From NCBI GenBank assembly GCA_002343685.1, contig DDRS01000036.1, positions 17,449-57,149 of the forward strand: DNA of 39,701 nucleotides. Reading direction: 5' to 3'. The position numbers were made by a program, and so were the translations under genes. This document shows positions 15,014 through 22,931 of the stretch, one piece after another. Below the pieces are notes generated by a model. That model was not told the DNA's origin. It did not search any database and saw nothing but the letters and a program-made list of their open reading frames with translations. The DNA is from Thiobacillus denitrificans. GTDB taxonomy: Bacteria > Pseudomonadota > Gammaproteobacteria > Burkholderiales > Thiobacillaceae. Every line of letters begins with the position of its first letter. The stretch's first letter is position 1.

Positions 15014-15222
15014 GCTGCATGCCGGTTTATCCACAGCGCGCAGGCTCTTCTTATTGTTAGTTTTATAGATTTTAAGTTAGAAGCTAAGTTAGGAAACGCC
15101 GAAATCCACGCTGAGCAAGGCTTTGCAACCCGTTCGTACTCCTGATGGCACGATAGCGCTACGCCTGATAGCACGAGTATTCCTACTCCCGATAGCACGA
15201 CTGGATTCACCGTTTTTCCACA
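15014..15222. other. candidate replication origin: DnaA box, AT-rich tract and three iterons
   Basis: Within the repA-parA gap a perfect DnaA box TTATCCACA lies at 15027-15035. It is followed by an AT-rich tract (about 15050-15095) and three near-identical 13-mers of the form CCTGATAGCACGA at 15141-15153, 15164-15176 and 15188-15200, spaced 23-24 bp (about two helical turns). A one-mismatch DnaA box (TTTTCCACA) lies near 15214-15222, in the end of repA. This is the expected make-up of an iteron-type origin, though repeats so few in number might instead be repressor or partition sites. Confidence 0.6.
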
Positions 15223-16088
15223 GGCACTGCAGCGGCACTGAAGCTGCCTCCGGGGCGCAGTGGTGCCGTGGAGGGCACGGCGCGAAAGGTCAGCACCTCC
15301 GGCCCATGTCTTGGCCGCAGGATGGCGAGCGTGTAGCCCGGCAAGGGTTGCCGTGCCACGATGCGGCGCAGGTCGTAGGCGAAGTCGGTGAAGCGCGCCA
15401 GACTCCCGGACTTGCGGTGCAACTGCGGGAAGTCGAAGCGCCAGCCGTCGCGCTGCCAGCCGCCGTGCTTGCGCACAAGGCGGTACAGCCAGCGCTCGAT
15501 GCCACCGGTCAGGCGAAAGTAGTTGGCGTCGATGGTCAGCACCAGACTCTCGTCGAGCACCCCGGCATAGAACCAGTCCGGCAGGATCAGCTCGATGCCC
15601 TGTGGCCGGCCCTGGCCGTCCGCGCGTTCCTTCCACTCGTTGATCCACGAGAAACGGTGCAGGCGCCGCGCATTGTGCTGACGGATCGAGGTGGCCACGC
15701 TGGTCGACTGCAAGCGGTCCAGCGCCGCCTTGAGGCGCTGATAATCGCGCAGTGACGTACCACGGCCGATAAAGCGCAGGATCTCGTAGGGGGTGGCCGC
15801 CATCAACCGCGACGAGCGAATCCCCGCGTCGCGTGCCTCTACGATCTGGCTCGCCGCCCAAATCAGGATGTCCGCATCCCAGATGGTCGCCAGGCCATGC
15901 TCGGCCGTGCCTTCGACCCGCACTGTCACGCTGCTGGTGCGAAAGTCGATCGGCACCGTGCGCTTGCTCTTGGCCAGCGAGAAGAACGGGTAGGCCATCA
16001 GGTCTTGCGCGTCGCGTGCCGGCAACTCGCCGGAGAAGGCGTGGAACAGTTCGAGCTGCTCGCGCTGCGGATCGCGCCCGATGACCAT
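15207..16088 (-). CDS. repA: RepA-type replication initiator protein
   Basis: A 293-aa replication initiator protein A homologue. Recognisable family stretches are QDLMAYPFFSLAKSKR near residue 30, WDADILIWAASQI, and a winged-helix-like core around ATPYEILRFIGRGTSLRDYQRLKAALDRLQSTSV. DWFYAGVL and the central FRLTGGIERWLYRLVRKHGG also fit. It would bind the repeats just beyond its 3' end and recruit host replication proteins. It precedes parA on the minus strand, the repA-parA order seen in Tn4371-like elements. The ATG at 16088 is the first in frame; no strong ribosome-binding site is visible. Confidence 0.85.
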   Translation of the reverse strand: MVIGRDPQREQLELFHAFSGELPARDAQDLMAYPFFSLAKSKRTVPIDFRTSSVTVRVEGTAEHGLATIWDADILIWAASQIVEARDAGIRSSRLMAATPYEILRFIGRGTSLRDYQRLKAALDRLQSTSVATSIRQHNARRLHRFSWINEWKERADGQGRPQGIELILPDWFYAGVLDESLVLTIDANYFRLTGGIERWLYRLVRKHGGWQRDGWRFDFPQLHRKSGSLARFTDFAYDLRRIVARQPLPGYTLAILRPRHGPEVLTFRAVPSTAPLRPGGSFSAAAVPVEKR

Positions 16089-16110
16089 CGGTGAAGGCGT
16101 CCATCTTCAC

Positions 16111-16410
16111 TCAGCGTTCGCCGGTACGGTGTGCGGCGTGTTGTTCGGTGTACTGCGGATCGGAGGTCATCTCAAAGCTACGAGCATCGGCCCACGCTTC
16201 GAGGTCGCTGATGGCGTACATCACGCGCCGGCCGAATTTGCGAAAGCGAGGCCCGCCGCCGATGACGCGCTGTTTTTCCAGCGTGCGCGGCGACAGCCGC
16301 AGGAACTCGGCGGCTTCATTGTTAGTCAGGTAGCGCGCAGACTGCGTGGACTGGGAAGGCTGCTGGGTGGCAGCGGGTACGGGATGCGGCCGTAACGGTG
16401 CGGGTCTCAT
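16111..16410 (-). CDS. AlpA/excisionase-like helix-turn-helix protein
   Basis: A 99-aa protein with one MerR/excisionase-type winged helix in its centre: RYLTNNEAAEFLRLSPRTLEKQRVIGGGPRFRKFGRRVMYAISDLEAWADAR. The N-terminal 30 residues are Pro/Gln-rich and probably disordered. Such proteins regulate backbone genes or assist excision. GGAGG eight bases before the ATG at 16410 fixes the start; the earlier ATG at 16425 overlaps that site. It is 22 bp upstream of repA, in the same transcript. Confidence 0.85.
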   Translation of the reverse strand: MRPAPLRPHPVPAATQQPSQSTQSARYLTNNEAAEFLRLSPRTLEKQRVIGGGPRFRKFGRRVMYAISDLEAWADARSFEMTSDPQYTEQHAAHRTGER

Positions 16411-16544
16411 GGCATGGGCCTCCATCGGTCAAGATCGGCGACGAGGCAATCGCCGCCGGATGGAAGCAGTCTGGGGAAAGCCAGGCGTTCTGCGCAGGGA
16501 TGTTTTGCGCCGCCGCGCGAACGTCCCTGTGCGGCCGTGCCGAG

Positions 16545-17291
16545 TCAGAGTAGGCGCTGGTAGCCGCCGTCCATGAGCGTCTGACCGCGCCGGATGAGGC
16601 GGCGAACCTGGGCGCGCAGATCGCTGTCGTCGTACCAGCGCTCGGCGACGGCGGTGATGCCGAACAAGACTTCGGCCACGCCGCGGTGCGACGCACCAGC
16701 CAGCGTTCCATCGAGCGCCTGCAGGGTGCGCATGTGGAGCATGGCCGTGCGACCAGGTCTGTCCGTGGCGATCGCGCTGTGGTGCGCGCTATAGGCATCG
16801 AGCATAGCCAGATCGGCTTCGATTGCGCGCCAGCGCTCGCGAAGCTGGCGACCGGCGCGGACGGCATAGGCGTAAGCCATGCCATCTTCCAGTGTGGGCG
16901 ATATCGCCATGCGCAGCTTGCGGTCGACGAGCTGGGTGGTCAGCACCAGCCGCTTGCCGTCGTGCATCAGCTGCTTGCGGCCGGGGATGTGCCAGAGCTG
17001 GAACAACAGCGCATCATCAGTGGGATCGGCATCCGGATAGACCTGGACGACCGAGGAGGGATCAGGGAACCAGTCGGGGTGTGCGTCGCGCGCATCGCGC
17101 GCAGGGTCTTCCAGCAGGCGCAAGCCCCAGCGTTCTGCTTCATGTTGCGGACGGTGCCGGTGGTGTTGCCAGGCGAGCCGGTATTCCGGGTTGCGCCGCA
17201 GGTATTCCCATGCCAGCGCGGGACCGTCCAGGTGCAGGACATACAGGTATGCAGCGCTTGGGTGCCAGTGGACGGCGCGCGAATCTGCCAT
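16545..17291 (-). CDS. DUF6499/DUF2285 backbone protein
   Basis: A 248-aa protein. The N-terminal part (SAAYLYVLHLDGPALAWEYLRRNPEYRLAW) is the DUF6499-type transcriptional-regulator-like segment that usually precedes DUF2285. The C-terminal part (DGKRLVLTTQL... to ...RRLIRRGQTLMDGGYQRLL) matches DUF2285. Proteins of this kind are a marker of ICE backbones, where they lie upstream of AlpA and repA; their molecular role is unknown and DNA binding is suspected. GGAG eight to nine bases before the ATG supports the start. Confidence 0.85.
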   Translation of the reverse strand: MADSRAVHWHPSAAYLYVLHLDGPALAWEYLRRNPEYRLAWQHHRHRPQHEAERWGLRLLEDPARDARDAHPDWFPDPSSVVQVYPDADPTDDALLFQLWHIPGRKQLMHDGKRLVLTTQLVDRKLRMAISPTLEDGMAYAYAVRAGRQLRERWRAIEADLAMLDAYSAHHSAIATDRPGRTAMLHMRTLQALDGTLAGASHRGVAEVLFGITAVAERWYDDSDLRAQVRRLIRRGQTLMDGGYQRLL

Positions 17292-17592
17292 GGCGAAATC
17301 TCCATCTCGGATGGGAGGAGTTCAATCGCAATGGGGGACACGGTGGGCAGTCCCATTATCGTCCGACGTCGGCAAGCGTGTTACCACGGCCGTGGATCAG
17401 CGTGGCACGCTGCAGCAGTCAATCAGGTGGCCGACAACAGGCCGTGCATTCGTATTATTTTGGACAGCGTTGCACAGGTGTTTTACAGATTAGTGTCAGT
17501 ACAGGAAAGTTTGGATCCGGCGCCATGGCTTCCTAATGCGAACCGTTGCGGAATCGCATGGAGTGGCCTACGAGCGGCGAGGCAGAGATCGA
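17292..17592. other. 301-bp gap upstream of the DUF2285 gene
   Basis: No gene is supported here. The stretch probably holds the promoter for the DUF2285-AlpA-repA run and an AT-richer patch near 17450-17500. A perfect inverted repeat GATCGATCA-GTCGT-TGATCGATC (17587-17609) straddles the DUF2958 stop codon; without a T-run it is not a clear terminator. Confidence 0.4.
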
Positions 17593-17940
17593 TCAGTCGT
17601 TGATCGATCCGTCAGCCCGAGCCAGCCGGGCATACTCGGATAGTCGCCGTTTGGGCGTGAAATGCGGATCGCGCGCGACGGCCAGGTTCCGTGGCCCGCG
17701 TATGCCTTCCAGGACGGACAGGCGCACATGGCCGAGTTGCGGCATGCCCATGCCAAGGTCGAGCAGGCCGAAGGCGGTATCGCCATCACCGGGATCGAGT
17801 TCGGTCAACAGCCAGGTCGCGTGCGCGTCCAGGGTGAATAGCTTGATGACCGGCAACGGGTCGCGTTTCTCGCCGCGCGCGGCGGCAGCGCCGTTGTCCA
17901 GCAGTTGGGCGCGCTGATCGTCGGTGATGAGGGGTTTCAT
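17593..17940 (-). CDS. DUF2958 protein, first copy
   Basis: A 115-aa DUF2958 protein beginning MKPLITDDQRAQLLDNGAAAARGE. ATWLLTELDP and AFGLLDLGMGMPQLGHVRLSVL are the family's core. DUF2958 proteins are common on plasmids and ICEs and have no established function. It is the same length as, and clearly related to, the DUF2958 protein at 18573-18920. The ATG at 17940 is preferred over a TTG five codons earlier because the family begins with the MK/MTxLITDxQR motif. The ribosome-binding site is weak (CAGGCAG). Confidence 0.88.
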   Translation of the reverse strand: MKPLITDDQRAQLLDNGAAAARGEKRDPLPVIKLFTLDAHATWLLTELDPGDGDTAFGLLDLGMGMPQLGHVRLSVLEGIRGPRNLAVARDPHFTPKRRLSEYARLARADGSIND

Positions 17941-18175
17941 GGTCGCTGCCTGCAAGCGATCATGATCAACGCGGCGTCGGTTTTGCGCAAACGTGCTGAT
18001 GCGCCAAAGCGTGACTGTGACAGTGCGCTTCTACGCCAAATCGCCAAATCGGATTTCACCGAATCCGTGGAGGGTCGAATCGACGAATACGTAAGTACGA
18101 AAGCCATGATTTCAGTAAAAGCGGTTTCAGCATAGACACACCCGACGCAAGTTTACGCAGGGAATGCTACAAATG

Positions 18176-18215
18176 AACACTATAGATTGTAGTCCTATAG
18201 GGTTCTATCGGATGT
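18176..18215 (+). promoter_or_regulatory. repeated CTATAG sites upstream of the XRE regulator
   Basis: CTATAG occurs at 18180-18185 and 18195-18200, spaced 15 bp, with a further TTCTAT just beyond. Together with GTAGTC between them, the layout resembles the C-boxes bound by restriction-modification controller proteins. It lies about 30-60 bp upstream of the regulator's ATG, where an autoregulatory operator is expected. Confidence 0.4.
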
Positions 18216-18242
18216 CATCGTCGTTTTACACGAAACGACTTG

Positions 18243-18530
18243 ATGTCACCGAAGAATACATTCCCTGCGGCGCTCAAGACAGTCAGAAAAGCCCGTGGCC
18301 TCAGCCAGGAAGCGTTCTCGGACGTGTCGAGCCGGACCTACATGAGTTCGCTTGAACGTGGCCTGAAAAGCCCGACCCTGAGCAAGGTCGCCGAACTGTG
18401 CGAGGTCATGGACGTGCATCCGCTCACCTTGCTGACGCTGGCCTATGGCGGCGACAGCAAGGGCGTGGGCGAAGTCATCGAGCGCGTGCGGCGCGAGCTG
18501 GCCGCTATCCAGGGGCGGAAGGGAAAATAG
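18243..18530 (+). CDS. XRE-family HTH regulator
   Basis: A 95-aa one-domain regulator: FPAALKTVRKARGLSQEAFSDVSSRTYMSSLERGLKSPTLSKVAELCEVMDVHPLTLL is a complete Cro/C1-type five-helix domain, with a 30-residue helical tail. It is the only plus-strand gene in the backbone and lies between the two DUF2958 genes, divergent from the first. Size and layout are like restriction-modification controller (C) proteins or ICE master regulators. The ATG at 18243 is taken; a TTG directly before it gives no advantage, and no strong ribosome-binding site is seen. Confidence 0.88.
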   Translation: MSPKNTFPAALKTVRKARGLSQEAFSDVSSRTYMSSLERGLKSPTLSKVAELCEVMDVHPLTLLTLAYGGDSKGVGEVIERVRRELAAIQGRKGK

Positions 18531-18539
18531 GCGAGGGAA

Positions 18540-18563
18540 GGGCGCTGCCCAGCGGCAGCGCCC
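18540..18563. terminator. bidirectional hairpin between convergent genes
   Basis: GGGCGCTGCC and GGCAGCGCCC form a perfect 10-bp stem with a CAGC loop, placed in the 42-bp gap between the convergent XRE and DUF2958 genes. No long T-run follows on either strand, so efficiency is uncertain. Confidence 0.65.
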
Positions 18564-18572
18564 GCGTGACGG

Positions 18573-18920
18573 CTACGTCATGATGCGTCCCGCCAGCCGC
18601 GCTTCGCGCGCATAGGCACTGATCGCTTTCGTCGCAATGAAGTGCAGGTCCCTCTCGACTGGAAGGCCAAATCGGCCACGCACCGATTTCAGCTCGGCCA
18701 AGCTCACATAGCCCAGTTCCGGGAAGCCCTGTCCCAAATCGCACAGCCCGAATGCATGGTCGTGGTCGTGCGGATCGATCTCGGTGAGCAGCCAGGTCGC
18801 AGCCGCGTCAGGCATGAACAATTTGACCACGGGTGGTGGGTCGAAGTCGTCGTTGTCGAGGGACTGCCGGCCGTTGGCCAGAAGTTGTGCGCGTTGTTCG
18901 TCGGTGATGAGCTTCGTCAT
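18573..18920 (-). CDS. DUF2958 protein, second copy
   Basis: A 115-aa DUF2958 protein beginning MTKLITDEQRAQLLANG, with ATWLLTEIDP and AFGLCDLGQGFPELGYVSLAEL. It aligns without gaps at the start with the copy at 17593-17940, but many residues differ (for example the central DNDDFDPPPVVKLFMPD region), so the duplication is old or the copies came from different sources. AAGGAG seven bases before the ATG is strong, unlike the first copy. Its upstream leader is duplicated in front of radC. Confidence 0.92.
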   Translation of the reverse strand: MTKLITDEQRAQLLANGRQSLDNDDFDPPPVVKLFMPDAAATWLLTEIDPHDHDHAFGLCDLGQGFPELGYVSLAELKSVRGRFGLPVERDLHFIATKAISAYAREARLAGRIMT

Positions 18921-18944
18921 GGTCTTCTCCTTGGAAGGATTCAG

Positions 18945-19083
18945 GGCGGGATTGCCCGGGACCGCGACAAGCACGGCGCAGCGCAGCCGTCAGGGTTCGC
19001 AGACGGCCGCAGGACGCCAGCGTGCAAGGCACGCGCAGACCTTGACGGCGAGAACGCCGTGATATGGTGAAGGGAACAGCAAG
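18945..19083 (-). repeat. leader repeat, copy 1 (upstream of DUF2958 copy 2)
   Basis: About 115-140 bp here are near-identical to 23461-23600, in the same orientation. By eye, nine or ten differences fall in the best 113 bp. Both copies end some 22-24 bp before the start codon of a backbone gene. The sequence is GC-rich and rich in short dyads (for example GGCGTCC/GGACGCC), so it may act as a structured leader RNA. It is not translated in any sensible frame. Confidence 0.8.
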
Positions 19084-19331
19084 CCAGCCCCCACCGTCGC
19101 CCGCTACAGCAAGCGAAGCGCGCAGGCGTCAGTGATGGAAGCCGAAGGGGCGAGACGCCAATGGTGGCTCGATGTGCAGCACGACAGCGTGCCCCGGCAT
19201 CAGCCGGGGGACGCACGGAATTTCCTGATCCCTGAAAATATCGAAGCCACTTTCCTGTAAAAACAACGGATGCACGAAGCCGCAAGTGCGCTTTTACGGA
19301 AATGCGTCCAACGCGGACGCTGAACTCGAAA
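19084..19331. other. gap continuing upstream of the leader repeat
   Basis: With the leader repeat this forms a gene-free stretch of about 450 bp between DUF2958 copy 2 and DUF736. A short AT-richer patch near 19220-19300 may hold the promoter for the leader and DUF2958. I see no gene. Confidence 0.35.
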
Positions 19332-19356
19332 GCGCCCCGCCGCTTGGGCGGGGCGC
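19332..19356 (-). terminator. hairpin after the DUF736 gene
   Basis: GCGCCCCGCC and GGCGGGGCGC form a perfect 10-bp stem around a five-base loop, 12 bp past the DUF736 stop codon on the minus strand. The run after it is TTTCGAG on that strand, a weak U-tract. Confidence 0.6.
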
Positions 19357-19368
19357 CGAGGGTGATGA

Positions 19369-19674
19369 TCAGTCGCCCTTGCTGCGTGACCAGATCAGGT
19401 TGTGTACGCCATCCTCGCCTTCGACCAGGCGAGCGTAGATGGTCGCCGGGAACGACGGATCGTCGAGGGTCGCCGACAGATAGGGTCGCTCCGCCTTGCT
19501 GATTTTCTTCCAGGCCGCGCCGATCTCGAAGTTGCCGGCGACGATGCGATAGTCCGGGGCGTTCTCGCTTTCCTTGGCGTTCGGAATGAATTTAACCTTG
19601 ACATTGAGCGTCAGGGTGCGAACCGTGCCGGTGAAGCTGTCGTTCTGTGCGGTGAAGGTGCCGATGTTTGCCAT
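19369..19674 (-). CDS. DUF736 domain protein
   Basis: A 101-aa DUF736 protein starting MANIGTFTAQNDSFTGTVRTL, followed by a beta-rich core with PDYRIVAGNFEIGAAWKK and YLSATLDDPSFPATIYARLVE. DUF736 proteins are small cytoplasmic proteins carried by many proteobacterial plasmids and ICEs, next to parB and DUF2958 as here; their function is not established. AAGGAG eight bases before the ATG fixes the start. It is flanked by long gene-free leaders and ends at its own hairpin, so it is probably transcribed on its own. Confidence 0.92.
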   Translation of the reverse strand: MANIGTFTAQNDSFTGTVRTLTLNVKVKFIPNAKESENAPDYRIVAGNFEIGAAWKKISKAERPYLSATLDDPSFPATIYARLVEGEDGVHNLIWSRSKGD

Positions 19675-20254
19675 GATGAATCTCCTTTTGGTGGTGCAAG
19701 GTCGCGCCCATCGCGGCCTTGTCGGTGATCCGAAGGGCGAGGTACGGGCGGGCTGCATCGCGCAGCGGCCGCAACGCAGTGGAGGACCGGGAGGAACAAG
19801 AAATTTGTTGCGCGAGGAAGGCACGCAGTGCCGGGGAAATTTGTTGGGCTGGACGGTTGCAGCCATGAAGCCCGAGGCGCAGCCGGTGCCTCGCCAGGAT
19901 TCACGACAAGCCAAGGCCGCCGTTGGGTGCGATCCTCACCGAAAGGCAGCATGGTTCCGGCATCCCCGCACAGTGGCTTCGCCGGTACGCACCCACTCAT
20001 CGTCAAGCTCAGTTCCGAATCATCCAGTATGAACGCCACTCGTATATCGGCGCGGGGTTGATCGGTGGCGGTGTGGCTGGGCATGGTGGACGGCCTGTCG
20101 GTGAGCCGCCGTCGTTCTGGCGACCTGCCCGCCGGCGTCGGGGGTGGTGCGCCATTGCACAACCGGGCGCAGCAAAGTCTGTCGCACTCCGGCGCCCCGC
20201 ATCTGCGGTGGTGCGCGTTTTGCGGAAGGGGTTTGGGGCTGCCGGCTGTTGAAA
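19675..20254. other. 580-bp gene-free leader upstream of DUF736
   Basis: Open frames cross this stretch on both strands, but their composition (runs of Arg, Pro, Ala) and lack of any family signature argue against coding. It includes two copies of GAAATTTGTTG near 19799 and 19836. It is best read as the long 5' leader and promoter region of DUF736 plus the downstream end of parB transcription. Confidence 0.4.
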
Positions 20255-20280
20255 CGCGCGCGGCATACCTGCCGCGCGCG
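20255..20280. terminator. GC-only hairpin, second of two beyond parB
   Basis: CGCGCGCGGCA and TGCCGCGCGCG form a perfect 11-bp stem with a TACC loop. It lies 9 bp further from parB than the hairpin at 20290-20321. Back-to-back hairpins suggest a strong stop for minus-strand transcription or protection of an mRNA 3' end. Confidence 0.6.
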
Positions 20281-20289
20281 ACGTGCAAT

Positions 20290-20321
20290 AGATGCCCCGG
20301 CGAAGATTCGCCGGGGCATCT
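20290..20321 (-). terminator. 15-bp hairpin directly after parB
   Basis: AGATGCCCCGGCGAA pairs with TTCGCCGGGGCATCT, a perfect 15-bp stem with only two central bases, three bases past the parB stop codon. Only a short T-poor stretch follows on the minus strand, so it is not a textbook terminator, but its position is right. Confidence 0.65.
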
Positions 20322-20324
20322 TGC

Positions 20325-22289
20325 TTACTCGCTGGCCTCAGTATCCGGGAGCGTTTCTGCTTGTGCCTCCTGTACCGCTGCCCGCAGCATCACCGGCAGC
20401 CAACCCGTGCCTACCGCCAGCCGTTCCGCTTCGCTGGCCAGGTCGTTCTTCTTGAGCTTGGCGAGCCGCGCCGCGTGCTCCGGTGCGAACACCTGCACTG
20501 CCTCGATGGCCTTGGCCTTTGACACATGGGCGAAGTAGCCTTCGGCGGTCGGTGTCCACCACCGGTGCATGTCGAGGCCCGCCGCCTGCGCCAGTGCAAC
20601 AGCGGGCAGCGCATCTTCACGTGGCGTAACCGCGCCCACCGTCGTGGCCACGCACACCGCCAGCAGCGACAGCACTTCCTGCTGGGGCAGCGCCAGCAGG
20701 TCGGCGAACAGCGCGTCCGGGTCACTGGGTAGCCGTGCCGCCCACGCCAGCCGCACTTCCCGCAACCCGATCAGGGCGGGCGACTGCGCCACGTCCGGCG
20801 CAAACGCATCGAGTCCATCCTGTGGCGAAGCGCTGATGTTGATCGGCGAATCACCCGAGCCGTAGCTATCGACCACCACGCGCAGCGCGAGGCGATGCAC
20901 CACTGCCACCAGCGCCACCTGCGGATGGCGGGCAACTTCTGCTTGCAGCGCCGCCGTGCGGTGCGCGCTCAAGCGCCGTGTCAGCTTCTCGGAAATGCCG
21001 GGCGCAGTCGGCATCTGTGACTCACCTTCGCCGCCAGCCTGCATGCCTTGCCGTTCCTGCGCCCGCAATACCTTGGCTTCAGGCTCGCGCAGCAGTCCAC
21101 GATGGATGACGACCTCACCCGCGTGATTGACGGTCACGATAGCCCCAGCCATCGCCAGCATTTCGGGCGCGAACACCAGCAGCGATTGCTCGATGGTGTC
21201 GAGTTCCGCACCGAGCTTGTCGCTTTCCTCGTAGAGTCTCGATGCTTCTTCTTCAGCGATGTCCTCGGTATCGTCGGCGTTCAGCCTATCCTCAATGGCC
21301 TGCTGCCGCGCTTGCAGCTTGGCGATGCGCTTGGCTTCGGACTTGTTGGGCGTGCGCCGGTCACGGCGAGCATGCCGGAACCCGTGCAGTTCCGCCGACG
21401 TGATGCGCGGCACAGCTTCAACCCATGCCCAGCCTTCTGCCCGGACGCTGTCCGCAGTGGTGGCGAGCTTGTCTCGCGCAAGGCTGTCCAGCAAAGACGC
21501 ATCGGTCAGGAACACTCCCCGCGTATCGTTAGAGAATAGGTCGCGCCGCAAACCGCCGCCTGCGGCCTCGTAAGCCTCGATACCGACGAAGCGTGCCAGT
21601 GCGTCGCGTGTGGCGTCGATCTCGCGTTCGGTCAGGTGCTCGCGCAAGGCCTGCGGGCTGCGCTGCCATTGTGGTGACTCATAGAACGCGGCCTCTTGCG
21701 CGGTGTGGTCGTCAGTGATCGCCAGCGCCATCAACTGATCGAGCGTGACCGCATCGGCGCGATAGTCGGCCAGCAGGCGCGGCGAGACGTTTGCCAGCTT
21801 CAAGCGCCGCCGCACCACCAAGGGCGTCACGCCGAAGTCGGCGGCGATGTCTTCGACTGGCCGGCCTTCGGCCACCAAGGCGGCGAAGGCCTCGAACTGC
21901 TCGGCGGGGTGCATGGCCTCGCGCTGTACGTTCTCGGTCAGGCTCACGGTGCGTGCCGAAGTATCCGGCACCAGCAGGCAAGGCACGTCGTGCGCCCTGT
22001 CGAGCTTGCGTCGCTTCGCCAGCAGCTTCAACGCGGCCAGCCGCCGCTTGCCAGCGACGACTTCGTAATGTTCGCCGTCGCTCGATGCGGTGACGGTGAG
22101 GTTTTGCAGCAGGCCGACGCGGGCGATGCTCGACGCTAGTTCTGGAATCGACGCGCCGCCGCTATTGCGCACGTTGCGGCTGGAAGGACGCAACTGCGAC
22201 AGTGGAATCAACAGCAGCTCGTATGCCGTAACGGCAGCGGTGGTGACTGCGTGCATGGCCTGGGTTTCTTGATGGGTAAGGGTGTTCAT
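20325..22289 (-). CDS. parB: large ParB/RepB/Spo0J-family protein
   Basis: A 654-aa ParB-type protein, about twice the length of chromosomal ParB. The N-terminal ParB/Srx domain is clear: LIPLSQLRPSSRNVRN, SIARVGLLQNLTV, GKRRLAALKLL and TENVQREAMHPAEQFEAF, followed by the DNA-binding helices VEDIAADFGVTPLVVRRRLKLANVSPRLL. A charged coiled-coil segment (about 310-370: EAKRIAKLQARQQAIEDRLNADD) and a long C-terminal domain typical of ICE/plasmid ParB proteins follow. It is unlinked from parA, which already has its own small partner, so it may regulate or process DNA rather than partition. AGGAG eight bases before the ATG supports the start. Confidence 0.92.
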   Translation of the reverse strand: MNTLTHQETQAMHAVTTAAVTAYELLLIPLSQLRPSSRNVRNSGGASIPELASSIARVGLLQNLTVTASSDGEHYEVVAGKRRLAALKLLAKRRKLDRAHDVPCLLVPDTSARTVSLTENVQREAMHPAEQFEAFAALVAEGRPVEDIAADFGVTPLVVRRRLKLANVSPRLLADYRADAVTLDQLMALAITDDHTAQEAAFYESPQWQRSPQALREHLTEREIDATRDALARFVGIEAYEAAGGGLRRDLFSNDTRGVFLTDASLLDSLARDKLATTADSVRAEGWAWVEAVPRITSAELHGFRHARRDRRTPNKSEAKRIAKLQARQQAIEDRLNADDTEDIAEEEASRLYEESDKLGAELDTIEQSLLVFAPEMLAMAGAIVTVNHAGEVVIHRGLLREPEAKVLRAQERQGMQAGGEGESQMPTAPGISEKLTRRLSAHRTAALQAEVARHPQVALVAVVHRLALRVVVDSYGSGDSPINISASPQDGLDAFAPDVAQSPALIGLREVRLAWAARLPSDPDALFADLLALPQQEVLSLLAVCVATTVGAVTPREDALPAVALAQAAGLDMHRWWTPTAEGYFAHVSKAKAIEAVQVFAPEHAARLAKLKKNDLASEAERLAVGTGWLPVMLRAAVQEAQAETLPDTEASE

Positions 22290-22906
22290 GGTGATCGCTC
22301 CTATCCCTCGCGGGAAATTGAAAAAATGGAAGAAGAAAACTTGCTGGGTGATTCACGGTGTTGGTGTCTGCATGCGCGGCCTCCTATGGTTTCCAAAGCT
22401 GACCGGATTCCAAGATTCGGAGCCCGGTGTGGACTTTGGTTTGTTCGGCGCAGTGACCTGGGCTGGTCGCCGTTGCCGCCGTCTTTCCTGAGTTCATCGC
22501 CCGCGAACAACCGGGCCGGCGAGGGTCTGGCGGTCAAGGAAGAAAGCGCAGGGTTGGTGCGGCCCGCAGCGCAGCGAGGACACGGCCCTGCGCGCCTTGA
22601 CGGACAGGCACCGCTGGCTACGGTCGCGGGATCAGCGATGAAGGAGAGGGAAAGACGGATGACCGGCTTACGGCCAGATGATCGACGGGCCAACGCCGCG
22701 CGGCGAGCGCTGCTGCGTGCCACAGGCACGCCTTGATGGAAGTGAACGAAGCGCGTAGCGCGAAAACAGCATCGTGCGCAGGCCGATCAGGCGCCGCCTG
22801 TTCGGCGGTCTTGCGGGGCGCCAAGCCTGCGCGGCGGGGTGGGCGTCAGCCGACCCCTGGAGGCAAGCGCAGCGCGCAGCTTTTTTCTCGAAACCAAGGG
22901 CACAGC
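22290..22906. other. 617-bp gene-free leader upstream of parB
   Basis: A long stretch with no credible gene between radC and parB. On the minus strand it shares short modules with the duplicated leader (CCGTCAAGG, GCTGCGCTGCG), so it may be a diverged relative of it. The AT-richer 80 bp next to parB (22300-22380) probably contain the promoter. Confidence 0.4.
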
Positions 22907-22927
22907 AAAAAAGGGGGCAAAGCCCCC
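22907..22927 (-). terminator. intrinsic terminator of radC
   Basis: On the minus strand GGGGGC-TTT-GCCCCC is followed at once by TTTTTT. It begins 5 bp past the radC stop codon. This is the clearest rho-independent terminator in the window. Confidence 0.9.
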
Positions 22928-22931
22928 AGAT

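Noticed and set aside
14998..16110. 370-codon frame running through repA and the origin region
   Set aside because: It is the repA region in another frame; the RepA frame has family motifs and this one has none.
17587..17609. Perfect inverted repeat at the end of DUF2958 copy 1 as a terminator
   Set aside because: No T-run on either strand and half of it is coding; it was noted only in the gap entry.
19611..20288. 225-codon minus-strand frame upstream of DUF736
   Set aside because: Arg/Pro/Ala-rich, unrelated to any family, ends inside DUF736 in another frame and lies in a leader-like region.
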